Of a stretch of DNA of 64,000 nucleotides, positions 43,645-56,278 are shown piece by piece. The translations under genes were made by a program, and so were the position numbers. Source of the stretch: Rhabditophanes sp. KR3021 (lineage: Eukaryota; Nematoda; Chromadorea; Rhabditida; Alloionematidae). Each line of letters begins with the position of its first letter. Position 1 is the first letter of the stretch. A model generated the notes under the pieces. The model made no database searches. It had not been told where the DNA came from and saw nothing but the letters and a program-made list of their open reading frames with translations. The stretch spans positions 2,480,001 through 2,544,000 of the forward strand of contig CAUJLY010000001.1 in the NCBI GenBank assembly GCA_963281155.1. The letters run 5' to 3'.

Positions 43645-46600
43645 ACACTTTTGGAACCTTAAAAATAGACTCAAAGTATTGTAGGTGAATCTCAAAAAGT
43701 AAGATGATGACTAGAAATGTGGACAACAACAACAAAATAGAATTTTTTAGTAACCAAAAATCTTGCTAGTCTCTCCAGCTGACTCGTTCAAGTCAATCCG
43801 ATATTTGATCAGCTTGAAGGACAATCCTTCTTATTAAAAATTCCCCTAGTATGAGTCATTTTTTTGTTTTTGTCAATATATTCAAAATGAAAAAGGGTCT
43901 AGTTGACACAAGATGAATACCAAGATTTCTTACTACTTGATTTGCAAAATAATAAGCTTGGACATATAAAAAAGAATGTTTTGCATGTTACGGTATAAGT
44001 TCTTTCTTCAAAAGATTATGTTTATGGGAGGCTGCCTAAACTATTAACAATTCAAACAAACCATTATGCTAATATTAATGTAATCAAGTAAAAAATAAAA
44101 TGTTATGGACAAGTGAACGTGTAAATATAAATTTTCCCTTTGATCATATCCCAGCAATCGCAAAAGTACAGACACATGTACTTTCCATTTTATTGCGTCA
44201 TTACATTAACAAATATAATAATAATATGTACAAATATACACACTCATCGTAGTATCAATGAAGTTTAAAGCTTGAAACTTCTTAACCATGCATGTAAAAG
44301 TAAATGTAATATTCATAGCTCGAGGGAAAAAATGGAGATATAACTGATTAGGGTTTGGCTGTTTGAAGTCTTCTTTTGTTGAGTCATCAAACGTTGCGTC
44401 CCGCTAAAAAATAATGTCCAAGTTCGGTGTGTTTTAGACAAGAGAACCTCAAGGGCACAAGTTTAGGGGACAAATGTGAGTATTAAAAATGGAGTTTATA
44501 TACACAATGACCGAAACTTTCAGACATCTCCAAAATCCTTCCTGCAAAAGTCTTTCCCCACCATTGAATTAGAAATAGAAAAGCAAATTGTCCGGCCAAT
44601 TTATTGTTAAAGTTTAATTTTTAAACTTTCCACTAAATAGTTGCGCCTCATCATCTTTAAATATGTATGTGGATATGCATCTTCTCCTTAACAACATCAA
44701 AAAAATTGAGAAAGTAATGGGCAAAGTCTAAAATAAGATAAAGTCAAGGGTAACAAAAGGACAAAACATCATCATCAGTTGCGTGATAGTAAGCCTGCAA
44801 AACTAAAATATTTATTGTGTTCAATTTTTGATGAGTAAAAAAGTTAGGCTCAGATAGTTAAGTTTTGACGTGGATGTTGGACATCTAGTAGTAACAAACT
44901 TTTTAATGACAAATGAGAAGTAGGTTTTTGGTGGTTGTGTTTCGAAATTGTCATAAATATCCGCTACAAATTAAGTTAAGTCCAACTTTTAGGGATTCAT
45001 TTAATATGAGGACAACCAAAATAGATTGACTTCATTTTTTGAACATAAAAAGTGACAATGCTATTTATTAGAACTTGGCCTTTTAAAGTATAGAAGCATA
45101 AATGATCTAAATATTCTACAAAAAATTGCTTCAAATGTAGTGAAACAACGTCAAATGATTCGCCCATTAACTATCCACAAAAGCCTTACATTTTACATTA
45201 ATAATAAATATAAATATTTCTTCAAATAAAATGGTCCCTACATACACTCAACAATTCCTTTACTATGCCACCATACTAATTAACAATAGAAAACCACACA
45301 CACAAATAGTAAAGACTTGTGCACTTAAAACAAAACAATGATACAAAAATTATTCCCTTTGTGGTAGAAAGACAAAAGTTTCCGAAGAAGGTGCAGAAAC
45401 ACGCAATCAATTGTCTTGTGGTCTACATGCATAATTCGATGATATTGTTACCATTATACATATTTAAGCAAGGTGTAGGACTGTATTAACTGTGTGGCAT
45501 GCGAGAATTAAACTAAAAAATCAAATTCAACTTGAAAAGTTTAATGAATAAGTTTAGATATTATTTTAATAGTTTGAATGTTCTGAGAAATGGTGCGTGT
45601 GGGGTAGGTCCTCGCGTGAAGCCATGCATATTTGAGAAAGTTTGGGAAGTAAAAAATAGGGAGGCTAAAAAGTCGTAGTCTCAAGAAGTAACTGTGATAA
45701 TAACAAAATCAAGAAAGATAGTCATATGGTTTGAAAGTTTACTTTCAGTACTGATTATAAAGTAATGATGTTACGTCTCTTGCTCTGACCAAAATAAACT
45801 TGATTATTTACAAAAACAGTTTAAGGCTAGAGGGATGTCGTAACCAAACAAAAAATAATATTCACTCACTCTATTTACTCTTGAACACAAAATTCAATAG
45901 CCATTACCTTTGCTCATGTTTATTCCAAACAAAACCTTACACTAATATCTCATCAAGGTGATTTTTGTAGAAATGAAGCATCCTTTTGACTTTTATTTTT
46001 GAGTCTACAGATGTTTTGGGTTGAAGTGAACTAGAACACCACATCATTTCTTCGTTATTTAAAAGAAGATTCTTACTTGTGAACGCAACAAATAAGGTTT
46101 AAGCGATAGCGGGATTGTTTCGTTAAATCAGATGTTTTGTAAGTATAGAAAGATAAAAATAATTTAAATAAATAATATACAGAGACCTCTTCCAAAAGCA
46201 CATAAACACAAATTTAAACGAGAAAGAGAGATTTCAGTTACGCAACTTAAATTCCAGTTTCCAGATCAGACTTACTTTTGATTAATCGCACAATGCTGAT
46301 TCAAAAAAGTTCAGCTAAATATCCATTTTCGTGACGAGTAGCCTTCACTTTTTTTACTTTTTTTGGTTCTCTTTTTGAAATCAAACCAACCCAGCCTGTG
46401 AAAGTTTTTCTATTTGTTTTACTCAAAAAAGAAGACACTTCTTTACGCATCTATGATTAAGCATAACCAACAAAGTGATGATAATATATATAAATTACGA
46501 GAGTCATTTCCAAAACCGTCCCTAGCAGTAAAAAAGTATTTGTTAAACAAAGAGAATCAAGTTAACAAAACAAAATATGTGTCTGCTAAAACTTTTATAC

Positions 46601-49600
46601 ATTATTTTAAATACAACAAAAATTAATTTGCAGTTAATAAATAAACAACTCTCAGAAGTAACCAAAAATAACTAGACACATCATATTTTCACATAACCAC
46701 CATGTATATATCCAATTAATTTTAATTAGTCTGGGGAATATTCCAAGAAAAGCAAAATTAATTGTAGTATCATAATAAGAATTAAGATCCTCTTTCTTAA
46801 AAATAGCTGTATTTTGAATTATATCTCCAAAGATGGTAGTTTCACGGCCAAGAAAGCTTTATAATATTTTCTAAATTAATATCTTTTTAGATAGTATAAA
46901 TAAGGTGGGTTGGCAAAAATTAAATATCTTAGTATTTTACTATCTAACCACAATATTACCCTTTAGTACAGAAGGCTTGAAATCTTCTTTGAATGAAGGA
47001 TAAATTAGAAAAATAATTTTAAATTTATTAAATGTCGTTATCCTCGGGACATCTTTTATCCAAAACGACACTTTCCAGGTATAGTCAAATATTAATTTTT
47101 TTATTAAGATAAGTTCTATTTATAGCTTCAAACTCTTTCTAACATTTAATTTTTTAGTTGTGAAAAGAGAATTAATTGCAATACTAAATGTGTCCATATT
47201 GGTCATTAACGATTTTGAGTTAAAATTCCGAAGATTATACTTTAAAAAAACATAACAATGTTAATGTCGAATCGAAGCTCAGATAACATTTATCTGTGAG
47301 TATTACATTTTTTACCATAATAAGATGAATGTACGTGCTTCGATGCAATTTTTAGTCTATACACAGAAAGTCTACTTAAGCTCGGAAATACATCATTAAT
47401 CTTTTCGTAGATACAACTTAATGTTGATTAAAAAGTAGCGAAAAATTTATAATGACTTAGACTGTGAAATGAACAAGTCTTGCCAAAGATGATACATTTT
47501 AGTAAAAAATAGGATTCTGTCCTTAAATTGATCAGTCTTTGGCCAAATATACATATTTTCAGAAAGTTATAAAAGGTAAGACTGCATGATTCAATTTTTT
47601 TGTTTGCTTTCGGTATGAATCAAGTTAAATCTGTTCTTAAAGAATAATACAAAAAGGTATTAGAATGTGTGATGCGCAAATCTTAAGAAGTTTATCTTGT
47701 TGCATAGTCAAAAGCTGAAACGATGATGAAATAACAATATTTACAAATATGTGCATTTACTTTTATTGCTCAAAACAAATTAAAAAGAATGTTATTTTGG
47801 ATAGTATTTTTAATTGAATCACCTCCAATTGTGGTCCATTCATTTTTCAACACTTTTTTATATTCTTCAAAAGATTTGTTAGCAAATAGAAGCGTACTCT
47901 TTTGGCTGTTGCGTCTGTGGAAAAGAGAACAATTTGTATAAAAATTGTGTCGTGAAGCTAATCATATTGACAAAACAACCCGAAAAGAGAAAAGTTCGAG
48001 GCATTAGAATATTTGTTTTTGGTTAAGTGATTAAAAAACATATGCGATCATCTTCACCAAACTGATCTATTATGTCATTGTCAAAGAAAATCTTTTACGG
48101 GGTTCTGATCAACAAAAGGTACATGTGTTGCTTATTCCATTTCATCTGAAATTAACTCGAAGATAAAGATTTATTGACACAAACCAACTGACCATTGCAA
48201 TACCTATCAGCTGCTGCTCAAACAAACGACAGTGTAGTCAAAAAAAGCAAGCTTTAAATACATATTTTTTCTGTTTTTAGTCCAAAATAAACAATTGAAA
48301 GAAAGTAACGGTCAAATGAAGGAATTAAAATACCAACTGAGATATATTTTCAAATGGAGGGCTCTAAAAAATAATAATTACAAATACTTTTTAATTGCTT
48401 CAAAATAGATTGCTAAAGTGTAATAATGGAAAAATGAAGGTGTATGTAATAGTAATTTAGTCTCAAACTTAGGAATCCTTTTTCAGAAAAGAATCATCAA
48501 AGATAAGTGCAGGAATTACAATCATTCGAAAGTGCAATAATAAAAAGATGTATCTTTGTCGAAACAAGGGTTCATGTTAGAAGACATTTCGAACAAAAAC
48601 TATTTGCACCGACAAAATGTCCTAACTAAATGAGAGTGGACACAAAACAGTTGAAATGCTGCATTGCCCTCAATACACCCACCTAATATCACGTCAAGTT
48701 AAAATATTATTTCGTCATCCTATAGCATTCTTTTTGCGATCAAAGTAGCAATGGTCAGTTGTGAGGTAATAAAGAGTAGTGGATCATAGTTACAATCACT
48801 CAAAAAAGTGTTAATATGTGTGTATGTTAAAGTACAAGGCAAATGCTGTAGTATAGATTTATTAGCCTCATTCCCTATAATAAATCTTTCCGTTTTTTGT
48901 GTTCAATCAAAAGAAACGTGGACTTGGATATTGCTTAAACAAATGAAGGCGGCATTGATGGTGGCTGTTCAAAATCAACTACTATTCCTATTAATTCAAA
49001 GGAAGTCGGAGAGGGATCTTCGCTTTGCGTCGCATCCAAAAAACACACGAAACATTGCAAAACATATTACATCATCTTACAGCTAATCAGGTTAATCTTT
49101 GTGCAACAAACTCTCTATCAAAGTTTGCCAGAAATCCAAACAAAATTAATTAAAAAAAGATAAATGTACATGGCAAAATAAAAGCTAATCCTGGGATGGT
49201 ATGTCTATCTAAGGCCATGGTATCATCTCCCTATAATTATGCTAAAGACTATCACTTCTTACCACAAAGTTTATGGCAAGGAGTTATATTTTCAAGTTAA
49301 AAAACGATACCAGAACACTCAGCAGTCTCAGCAAAAAAGTTATTTTAATTGAGGGTTGATGACATGAATTACAGGACAAGAAAGTGCCATCAACGTATGG
49401 TTGATGATGGGTGCCCGAGACGAGTTGTGTATACACGTGTCTGTGCCCAAATTGCTATTTTTAATAGACATGACTCACACCCAAACAATATGTATAAAGA
49501 TGTTTAGTTTAATTTGTTTGGAAGAGATAAAAAAATTTTGTAAAGAAAAATGAATCATGGATAGGTCCAATGGTGCGTAGTTTCAACATTCCACTAAATT

Positions 49601-50403
49601 GAATAAGAACCCATCAAATTTATTTATTTCTATTTTTGTACAATTTCTTTACGTCAAATTAATATTTTGGAGAAACTTTATACATTTTAAAAAAGTAGTG
49701 GTAATGCAAAAAAGAAATTTAGGATGTGATGACATTGACAGATTGTTTCTGAGAAAAAGTAGGAACCATTTATTTTTAAGAGCTTGACATGGTTCACGTC
49801 AAAGTGGTTCACCAGCAGAAGATTGAAATATAGTTATGAGGAGAATGTTTTATAGTCTGGATGAAGAAAGATGGGTTGTATTTATTTGTGGTAATTTTTA
49901 AATCTTACTCTTGCGTAAAAATAGGGTTATTATGCGTGTTTGACCACCATGAAGGTTCTATTGTTTAAGATGAAAGTATTCATGTAACTTTTATAACACG
50001 ATATTGTCCCCAGTGAAATGAAATAATTGAAAAACGTGGCAAAATTTAAAATAGAATATGATAAATACACACGTTTAACATATAGTTCAGAACCAAAATA
50101 AAAGTAAAAAGAAGCCATCAAATAAAAAATTTAGACATTATTTTAGGCATGACTTTCATTTTCCGTTTAGATGGTTTAACGTTATTACCAAGGACCCTAA
50201 TTCTTTTTATTATCACGTTTACGAGAGAGTAAAGAAAGAGGCACCATAGAGACAGACCCATAATTTGGCTGGTATGAACAATTAATTTGATAAAAAAGAT
50301 AATTGATGCAAGTAATATATTTTTCCATATATCCAAATGTTGTTTTTGTGATCTTTGCTGCATATTCTATTTTTTTCAATTTTGAAAATAGCTAAAGCTT
50401 TGC
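43645..50403. other. 6.7-kb gene-free block of distinct composition
   Basis: No protein family, RNA gene, tandem repeat or inverted repeat is recognisable in this stretch, and ORFs above 60 codons are rare (46,414, 48,808 and 49,599 on plus; 49,930-50,590 on minus) and not protein-like. By eye its base composition is less AT-rich and more even than the flanks, with few long A or T runs. It ends at the CAGGG terminus of the hAT element. It could be a long non-coding or regulatory block, old decayed DNA, or foreign sequence; I cannot decide. Confidence 0.5.
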
Positions 50404-52275
50404 CAGGGTCAGTGATGCCAATGATCAGGAAAATAAAAATGATATGATAATGATCAGCTTGATCACATGCCAAAATAAAATGATCTGATAAATGATCAAA
50501 TATGAGCAAAATTAAAAAAATGTTTATTAAAGTAAAATAGTAATTTAAATGTAACTTAAAACTAAAAATATTATTATTATTTTTTTCCACCCTTATTAAA
50601 TGTTCTTAAAAACATTTTAGCCGACAAAAGTTTTTCGGATGTCCTATTTTTAAGGCCACTAGTCTCTAACTTAGACACAGAAAATAATCTTTCTACTGCA
50701 GCAAAAGTGGCTGGTGTAGATAATAGTGACAATGCAAAAGAAGCAAAATTTTTAGCTTTAAAATTGTCCCAATAACTGATAGCATCGGAAGTTATAACTT
50801 CATTTTCAAAATAACTAGTCAACAAATCTTTTAAACTTGAGCTGCCAATTGTTTTTTAGTAGTTTTCTCTAATTTTCTTCTCTTAGCTATCATTTGAAGA
50901 AAAGGATCTTTATTTTCAATCAAAGTATCTGTTTCAGAGAGTACAAGTTCATTGCTATCATCAAAAATGCTTGATAGATATTCAATAACTTTTAAGGCTT
51001 CCTCGGAGTCAAAAAAGATTCGATTGTTTGGTTCGATAAAAGTTGACACAAAATACATAGGATTACTATCAAAGGATAAATACTTTTGAAATCTTAAATT
51101 AAATTTTGTTTGCAGAATACCACGAATTATTTCTTTTGTTCCATTTCCATTGGTTTTTAGAGCATTTATTTGATACTCCAATTTTTTGAGGCAGGGGATA
51201 ACATCTGATAAATAAAAGTTGTTGGACTGGGCTTTTTGAATGGCAAATTTAATAGAACTTAAAACTTCGAAACAACCAATAACTACGTTCCATTGTGAAG
51301 CTCTAAAAGTAGGCAAGGAATCATTTCTGCTTAACAAAAAGTCAATATGTTGTCTGAGTTCAATGGCTCTTTCTATTGTCATAACTATATAAAAGCATCT
51401 TGTTTCAGCAGGAAGTAAAATACGTTTTTTACTTTGTAAAAATATGTAATTATGCAAATGCCTTTTTCCTTTAATCTTAACTAAGATGCCAATTAACTTG
51501 CTGATAGCTTTAAGTTCATTGTTTTTGAAGATATCTGAGAATAAAAGGTTAAGTTGATGAGCAAAGCAGTGAATCCTAAAAGGTGTGTTTAATTGAGATT
51601 CATCAAACTCAATTACGTTATGACCTGTTTCAGTTCCTTCAAATAAATCTTCAAGAATACAATCTTCATTAAGTGCTAAGTTTTCTTCTTCATTTAAGAC
51701 GTAACTATTATCTATTTCCAAGTTTAAACTATTCAAAGATACAGATAAATCAACTTCTTCCGATAATAGTTCTTCTTTTTCTTCTACGACGTCTTCTTCC
51801 GATTCCTCATCATCCAATACCTCATGAATCCGAAGTAGGTTTGGTGCGCCATCAACACACAAACCACAAATGTTCTCTGTTAAAGTAATATCATAAAAGG
51901 CAAGTACCTCATGTAAATGTGATTGTATTACTTTATTTGTTATTTTTTTTCATTTACAACTTTAATACTCAACAAAAATTGGTGTTTGTTAACAAATAAG
52001 ATTGCAGCTAAAAACTCACGAGTATATGAGCGCCACAAATCAAGAGTGAGATTAAATTTTAGGTGGCATTTTAATTGATTTAGTTTATCTTCTTTTTCTT
52101 TAATAATCGATTTACTGATTTCCAATTCAGAATGTATTCTAATTAAATGGTTCTTTGCTACAGTTGATGTTTTACTCATTTCTTTTGCAGATTCTAAACA
52201 ATTTTTACATCTTATTTTTGAACCAGGTAAAATAGTAAAATGTTGCCATAATGCATTTGATGTAACTTTAACCAT
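50404..52275 (-). mobile_element. Second hAT transposon, one end intact
   Basis: The downstream end (50,404) reads CAGGGTCAGTGATGCC, the typical hAT terminus. It is followed within 100 bp by at least four TGATCA/GATCA motifs, which look like subterminal transposase-binding repeats. The matching opposite end was not found in the 250 bp beyond the transposase start at 52,275, so that end is lost or diverged. Unrelated in TIR to the element at 31,865. Confidence 0.7.
50577..52275 (-). pseudogene. hAT transposase with two frame breaks
   Basis: ATG at 52,275 opens a BED-type zinc finger: 'LWQHFTIL', 'RCKNCLESAKEM', then 'KNHLIRIHSE'. The catalytic core follows ('NLTLDLWRSYTREFLAAIL', 'ICGLCVDGAPNLLRI', 'FRIHCFAHQLNLLFSDI'). 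It has an acidic insertion near 51,700-51,820 and the C-terminal dimerisation motif 'STPATFAAVERLFSVSKLE'. Two breaks are seen: an A8 run near 51,945-51,952 (after 'VVNEKK'), where one more A would keep the frame open, and a second near 50,830. Otherwise the protein is nearly full length and intronless. Inactive if the breaks are real. Confidence 0.85.
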
Positions 52276-52521
52276 TTTGGAAAACGTAAAGTAACACTAT
52301 TTTAAATATATGTATAACGAGAAAAGTATTTTGGGTTACAATAAACGCTTTAAGGAACATCATGTATTCAGTTTTAGAACGATTTTCCAATTATAAAATA
52401 TAACAGATATATATAATTTATTAAAAGTTGTACAAGTGTTATATGTTATTTAGAAGTTATGTCTACGAACAGCTGTATTTTTCACCAGAGATAAAAATAT
52501 TCTTAATATATCTTTTGCAAA
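52276..52521. other. Flank of the second hAT
   Basis: AT-rich. Searched by eye for the missing left TIR (complement of CAGGGTCAGTGATGCC); not found. Confidence 0.4.
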
Positions 52522-52785
52522 ATGACATTTGACTATTGCCATTTATTTAAACCTATATTTCATTGTTATGATAATGACTTAGTACTATTTATCCAAGATG
52601 TGATTTGTGTTTCGGCTATAGCTTCATCAATTACAATAATTTGGTATCTGAAACAAACAAAATCAGAAAATTCACTTGATTACATACATTTTTTAATATA
52701 CAGCAGATTGTATAACATTTGTACAATTTTAAGGAACATACACCATAACAGAGCTTTAGTAATGGTATTAAGCATAATTGCATAG
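52522..52785 (+). CDS. Possible membrane-protein fragment, unrecognised
   Basis: 87-codon ORF from a true ATG. One hydrophobic segment is 'LFIQDVICVSAIASSITII'; then comes 'SENSLDYIHFLIYSRLYNI', reminiscent of the region between helices 1 and 2 of Sra/Srab/Srb-type receptors, and a hydrophobic end 'ALVMVLSIIA'. It stops abruptly and no continuation is evident. It may be a receptor fragment. Low confidence. Confidence 0.3.
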   Translation: MTFDYCHLFKPIFHCYDNDLVLFIQDVICVSAIASSITIIWYLKQTKSENSLDYIHFLIYSRLYNICTILRNIHHNRALVMVLSIIA

Positions 52786-54345
52786 TAAACGGAGACATTG
52801 TAATTCACAATTGAAAGAAGTTGCTCTTGATAATGGAACCTATGAGGAATGCAAATACAAAAATGAAGGTTAAATCGAATATTTAAACTGGAAGAATGGT
52901 GGATGTGAACGGGTTTAATAACTTATACTGAAAGTTGCAGTGTCAGAAACCTTCAATTTACCCGTATATTCAGTTTCGGCTTGAATGAGGCAATGTTTTC
53001 AGTGAAAGAATCAAATAGCAAATTGTCTTTTTGAATTCTTTCTTTGCTTTTAACAATGAAAATGATTGCAAATTGTCCATAACAAAACAGTATATTTAAA
53101 ATTTGTACATTTAATTTGAACTAGAATTTCATGCACACGTATTACCATTTTTATACTTGTATTTCGTAACTTTATTATTTACTTTCAATTGTAGGTTGAA
53201 TTAATTTTACAACTGCTGCAGCATTTATAATTGTTGGAATTATTCGGCATACTAATTGCAAAGGATAGTTTGACGAATGTGGGCATTTTCCATATAGTGT
53301 GATTATAATAAATACTTTAAAGAACAGTGAAAATACGCAAACATATCCATAAGGACTTTATTAATTATTTCATTTTGTTTAAAAAGACACTATTGATAAA
53401 CGTATTGCCTTCGTTTAACGGATTAACTTGCATTGACAAATTGGTACTAGTAATTGTTGTTTGCATGAACCCACAAATACTATAAAAAATGCGAAAAATC
53501 AAATAATTAACCCAAATACACAAAAGAGCTACAAAATTGAAGTGATAAAGAATTAGTGCCCTACGTACACATTAAGCTTAATTTCGTTTTCATCAGATTC
53601 CTACGTAATAACTAATGGTTTTAATTCACTATTATTTTCTGTGTCATCTGAATTCATTTTTCGGAAGTAATGGGCTTTTGAGATAAATAAACTAATGATC
53701 AGAATATTGAATATTAAACTTTAAATGCCGTGGCTTTGTTAAAGACAAAAAAGTAACAATATAAAAGATGTTCAAATGATACAAACTCTAGAAATAAAAC
53801 AAATTTAGAATTCACATGTTTTGAGACAACACAATATGTTTATGAAGATCAAATTTTGAGAAATATATGCGATTATGAAATGTTGATTATAAATTCAAAA
53901 AATACTTATAGTTTCACTCTTAAATCCATTTCAAATTGTTTAACAAATTTATGTATCAAATATCAGATAATGCTGATATTTGGCATTGGTTCAAGTCAAA
54001 CCATTTTTCAATTATTAATTAATTAATTGTTCTACAAACATGCAACAAAACAGATACATTAATTTGTGGCATAAATATAGATGTAATAGCTGGGTGTTAT
54101 TCATGTGACACAAACATTGTTATTTACTAGTGCATTTGAATAAGATATTGCACAAATAAAACTGAATAAAACATACAAAACACACAAAGTTTTAAAAATG
54201 ATATGTATTGAATTTGTTATTTGGATAAATAATTTTTGTATGTTTGTTCGCCACAATAAAGCTTTAAAGTAGGAACAAATGAATTGGTATAAAAGGTGGT
54301 TATTTTGAATATAAAGTATAACATTTGCTATAAATTTGTGTAACA
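52786..54345. other. Intergenic, no feature supported
   Basis: 1.56 kb. A short hydrophobic reading 'TAAAFIIVGIIRHTNCKG' near 53,205-53,265 may be an exon relic, but nothing around it supports a gene. The last 100 bp are the promoter region of the GST gene. Confidence 0.45.
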
Positions 54346-54988
54346 ATGGTCGGAAAAACTACTTTGACTTACTTCAATGAAATGGGACGTGCGGAAGTAA
54401 GTATATTAACGTTTGTCTTAATACCCTAACATTTAGGTTGCTCGTATTCTTCTCAATTATGGAGGGCAAGAGTTTAACGATGTTCGAGTCAGCTTTGAAG
54501 AATGGCCGAAAATTAAGGAACAACAACCTTTTAAGCAATTGCCGGTACTTGAAGTAGATGGTGTCAAAATTGGCCAGGCACGTGCTTTCGAACAACTTTT
54601 GGCTAGTCGCTTCAAGCTTCTAGGAAAAAATGACATTGAAACTGCATTAATTCAGCAATTCGTTCTTGCAATTGATGATGTCCAATTGAATGCTAAACCA
54701 ATGTACTATGAAAAAGATGAAGAAAAAAAGAAAATAATGACGAAGGCTTACCTTGCCGACAATGTTGCTCCTTTTCTCAAATTAATATCTGGAGTCATTG
54801 CCAAAAGCGGCCTCCTTGTTGGTTCTTCTATCTCTTATGCTGACATCTCTTTGTTTCAATTTCTGTGGGGCTTGGTGAACAGAAATGACTTAGTTCTTGA
54901 TGGAGCTATAAAAGAGTTTTATACCAAGATTGGAAATGACCCCAAAATCAAAAAGTACGTTGCTTCCAGACCAAAGAGTGACTTCTAA
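54346..54988 (+). CDS. Glutathione S-transferase, nematode sigma-class type
   Basis: Two exons, 54346-54396 and 54437-54988, with a 40-nt GTAAGT-AG intron, giving 200 residues. It is a cytosolic enzyme that conjugates glutathione to lipophilic compounds. Catalytic Tyr9 lies in 'LTYFNEMGRAE', Trp40 in 'FEEWPKIK', and the cis-Pro motif 'QLPVLEVDG' at 51-59. The expected Q-S-x-A-I glutathione-binding motif reads 'GQARAFEQLL', so the Ser that contacts the gamma-glutamyl group is Ala65. The C-terminal helical domain includes 'GLLVGSSISYADISLFQFL' (the N-capping S-x-x-D box) and ends 'VASRPKSDF'. Intact otherwise. Reduced or altered GSH affinity is inference. Confidence 0.93.
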
Positions 54989-55194
54989 GTTACCAAAAAT
55001 ACACATTAAATCGTAAACCATTTGAATAAATGTACTTTTTATAAAATATTAAGTTTTTAAAATACACATTAGTTGATTAAAACAAAATAATGACCTTGTT
55101 TTGCTACATATTGAATATTATTACACACAACGAATTAGGCTTTCGATAATTTTGAATTGCCAATTTTATTATCAAAATAGAATGTAAGGCCCAA

Positions 55195-56278
55195 TTATTG
55201 GTTCGTACTGAACCCAACAGCTGCAATTACTACCTTGTTCCCAGTGACATCATCGTCTTTATTATAGACATTCATTGTAAATAAATCATGACAGCTAGAT
55301 GGCACAACTGGTGAAGAAACATAAGCTCTCGTGGTGAAATCGTTTGTAATCATTCTTTTATCCGTGTAAGCCAAAAGTGTATTACACTGCTTGCTGACGA
55401 CTGGCATAAACGAAACGTAATCAGGGAGCATGTAACTCCGCATAAAGCATCGTTACGATTACTCACCTGTGCCCATGGAGTCATAAACGATATGAAAAAT
55501 TTAGATGTTGCTGACATTATTATGGTTGCATCATAATCACTTCTTGAATAGGAAAAACCGATATATAGTGTTTATGGTTACTAATCGCAGTATTGTATTG
55601 AACTGTTTCATTTGAAAATAATGATCCATTCATGTATCCACCATTTTTACACTAATATAATCATTTTTGCTAACAGGTAATATTGTAATAAAGCCTTGAA
55701 AATTAAAAAATATAACAATTCTGCACATAAATACTCCTACCTTTACTCCATCATTCACAGTTGGCATATATAAAATATATTTATTGTCAGCAGTTGGTAT
55801 TGAAGAAATTAAAGAGACAGATGTAGTGCTTTTGTATGCTTCTATAAATTTAGAAATGAGTTTGACTTCTTCAGAACAAGATGCGAATATACGGAAGTCT
55901 GTAGCCTCATAATCATGGATTGAATTCAACTAAAAGAATGTTTGCAAAAGTAATTCTTGGTAATTCAAAAACCTTAAAGACAATTATTATTTCTAAGTTC
56001 ATCAATTGGTCACCTTATTTGTAATACCATAAAGAAACGTTTTTTAAATGAAATTACTTTGTTATCTGGTTTTTGGGTATATGTAAAGGTGCAAGTACCG
56101 TTATTATATATTGGGATTACGATAACACTTATTGTCGGAATTACACCTGTCCGGCCTCTTCATAACATTGCATAAAATTAAATACAAACCTTTTCCCATC
56201 TGAATCTGCTGATGATTTTACAACAACGGCAAAAAATGTTAGAAATAGTAAAATATAGATACAAATATTCGTCTTCAT
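55195..56278 (-). CDS. Secreted IgGFc-binding-like protein (frame interrupted)
   Basis: ATG 56,278 opens a strong signal peptide ('MKTNICIYILLFLTFFAVV') followed by 'DSDGKRFVFNFMQCYEEAG'. The next pieces run in order down the minus strand: 'VIPTISVIVIPIYNNGTC', 'FRIFASCSEEVKLISKF', 'TADNKYILYMPTVNDGVKV', an intron-like 'GTATTT...TTTTCAAG', 'FITILPVSKNDYISV', 'YDATIIMSATSKFFISF', 'YVSFMPVVSKQCNTLLAYT', and a tail ending 'VVIAAVGFSTNQ'. The beta-rich layout resembles the IgGFc-binding N-terminal domain expanded in nematode secretomes. At least four 1-nt frame breaks occur; two (A5 near 55,645 and T5 near 55,562) are in homopolymers where one more base would restore frame. Either a real gene with assembly indels or a young pseudogene. 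Family call moderate. Confidence 0.5.

Noticed and set aside
46414..46626. 70-codon plus-strand ORF
   Set aside because: Lys/Tyr/Asn-rich chance frame, no family features, no splice or promoter context.
48808..49086. 92-codon plus-strand ORF in the gene-free block
   Set aside because: No domain, signal peptide or codon pattern; similar ORFs are expected by chance where G+C is higher.
49930..50590. Several overlapping minus-strand ORFs of 60-100 codons
   Set aside because: Overlapping frames of low complexity in and beside the hAT end; none protein-like.
55595..55605. CTGTTTCA, like the upstream motif of nematode piRNA genes
   Set aside because: A lone occurrence inside a coding region on the other strand, with no cluster.
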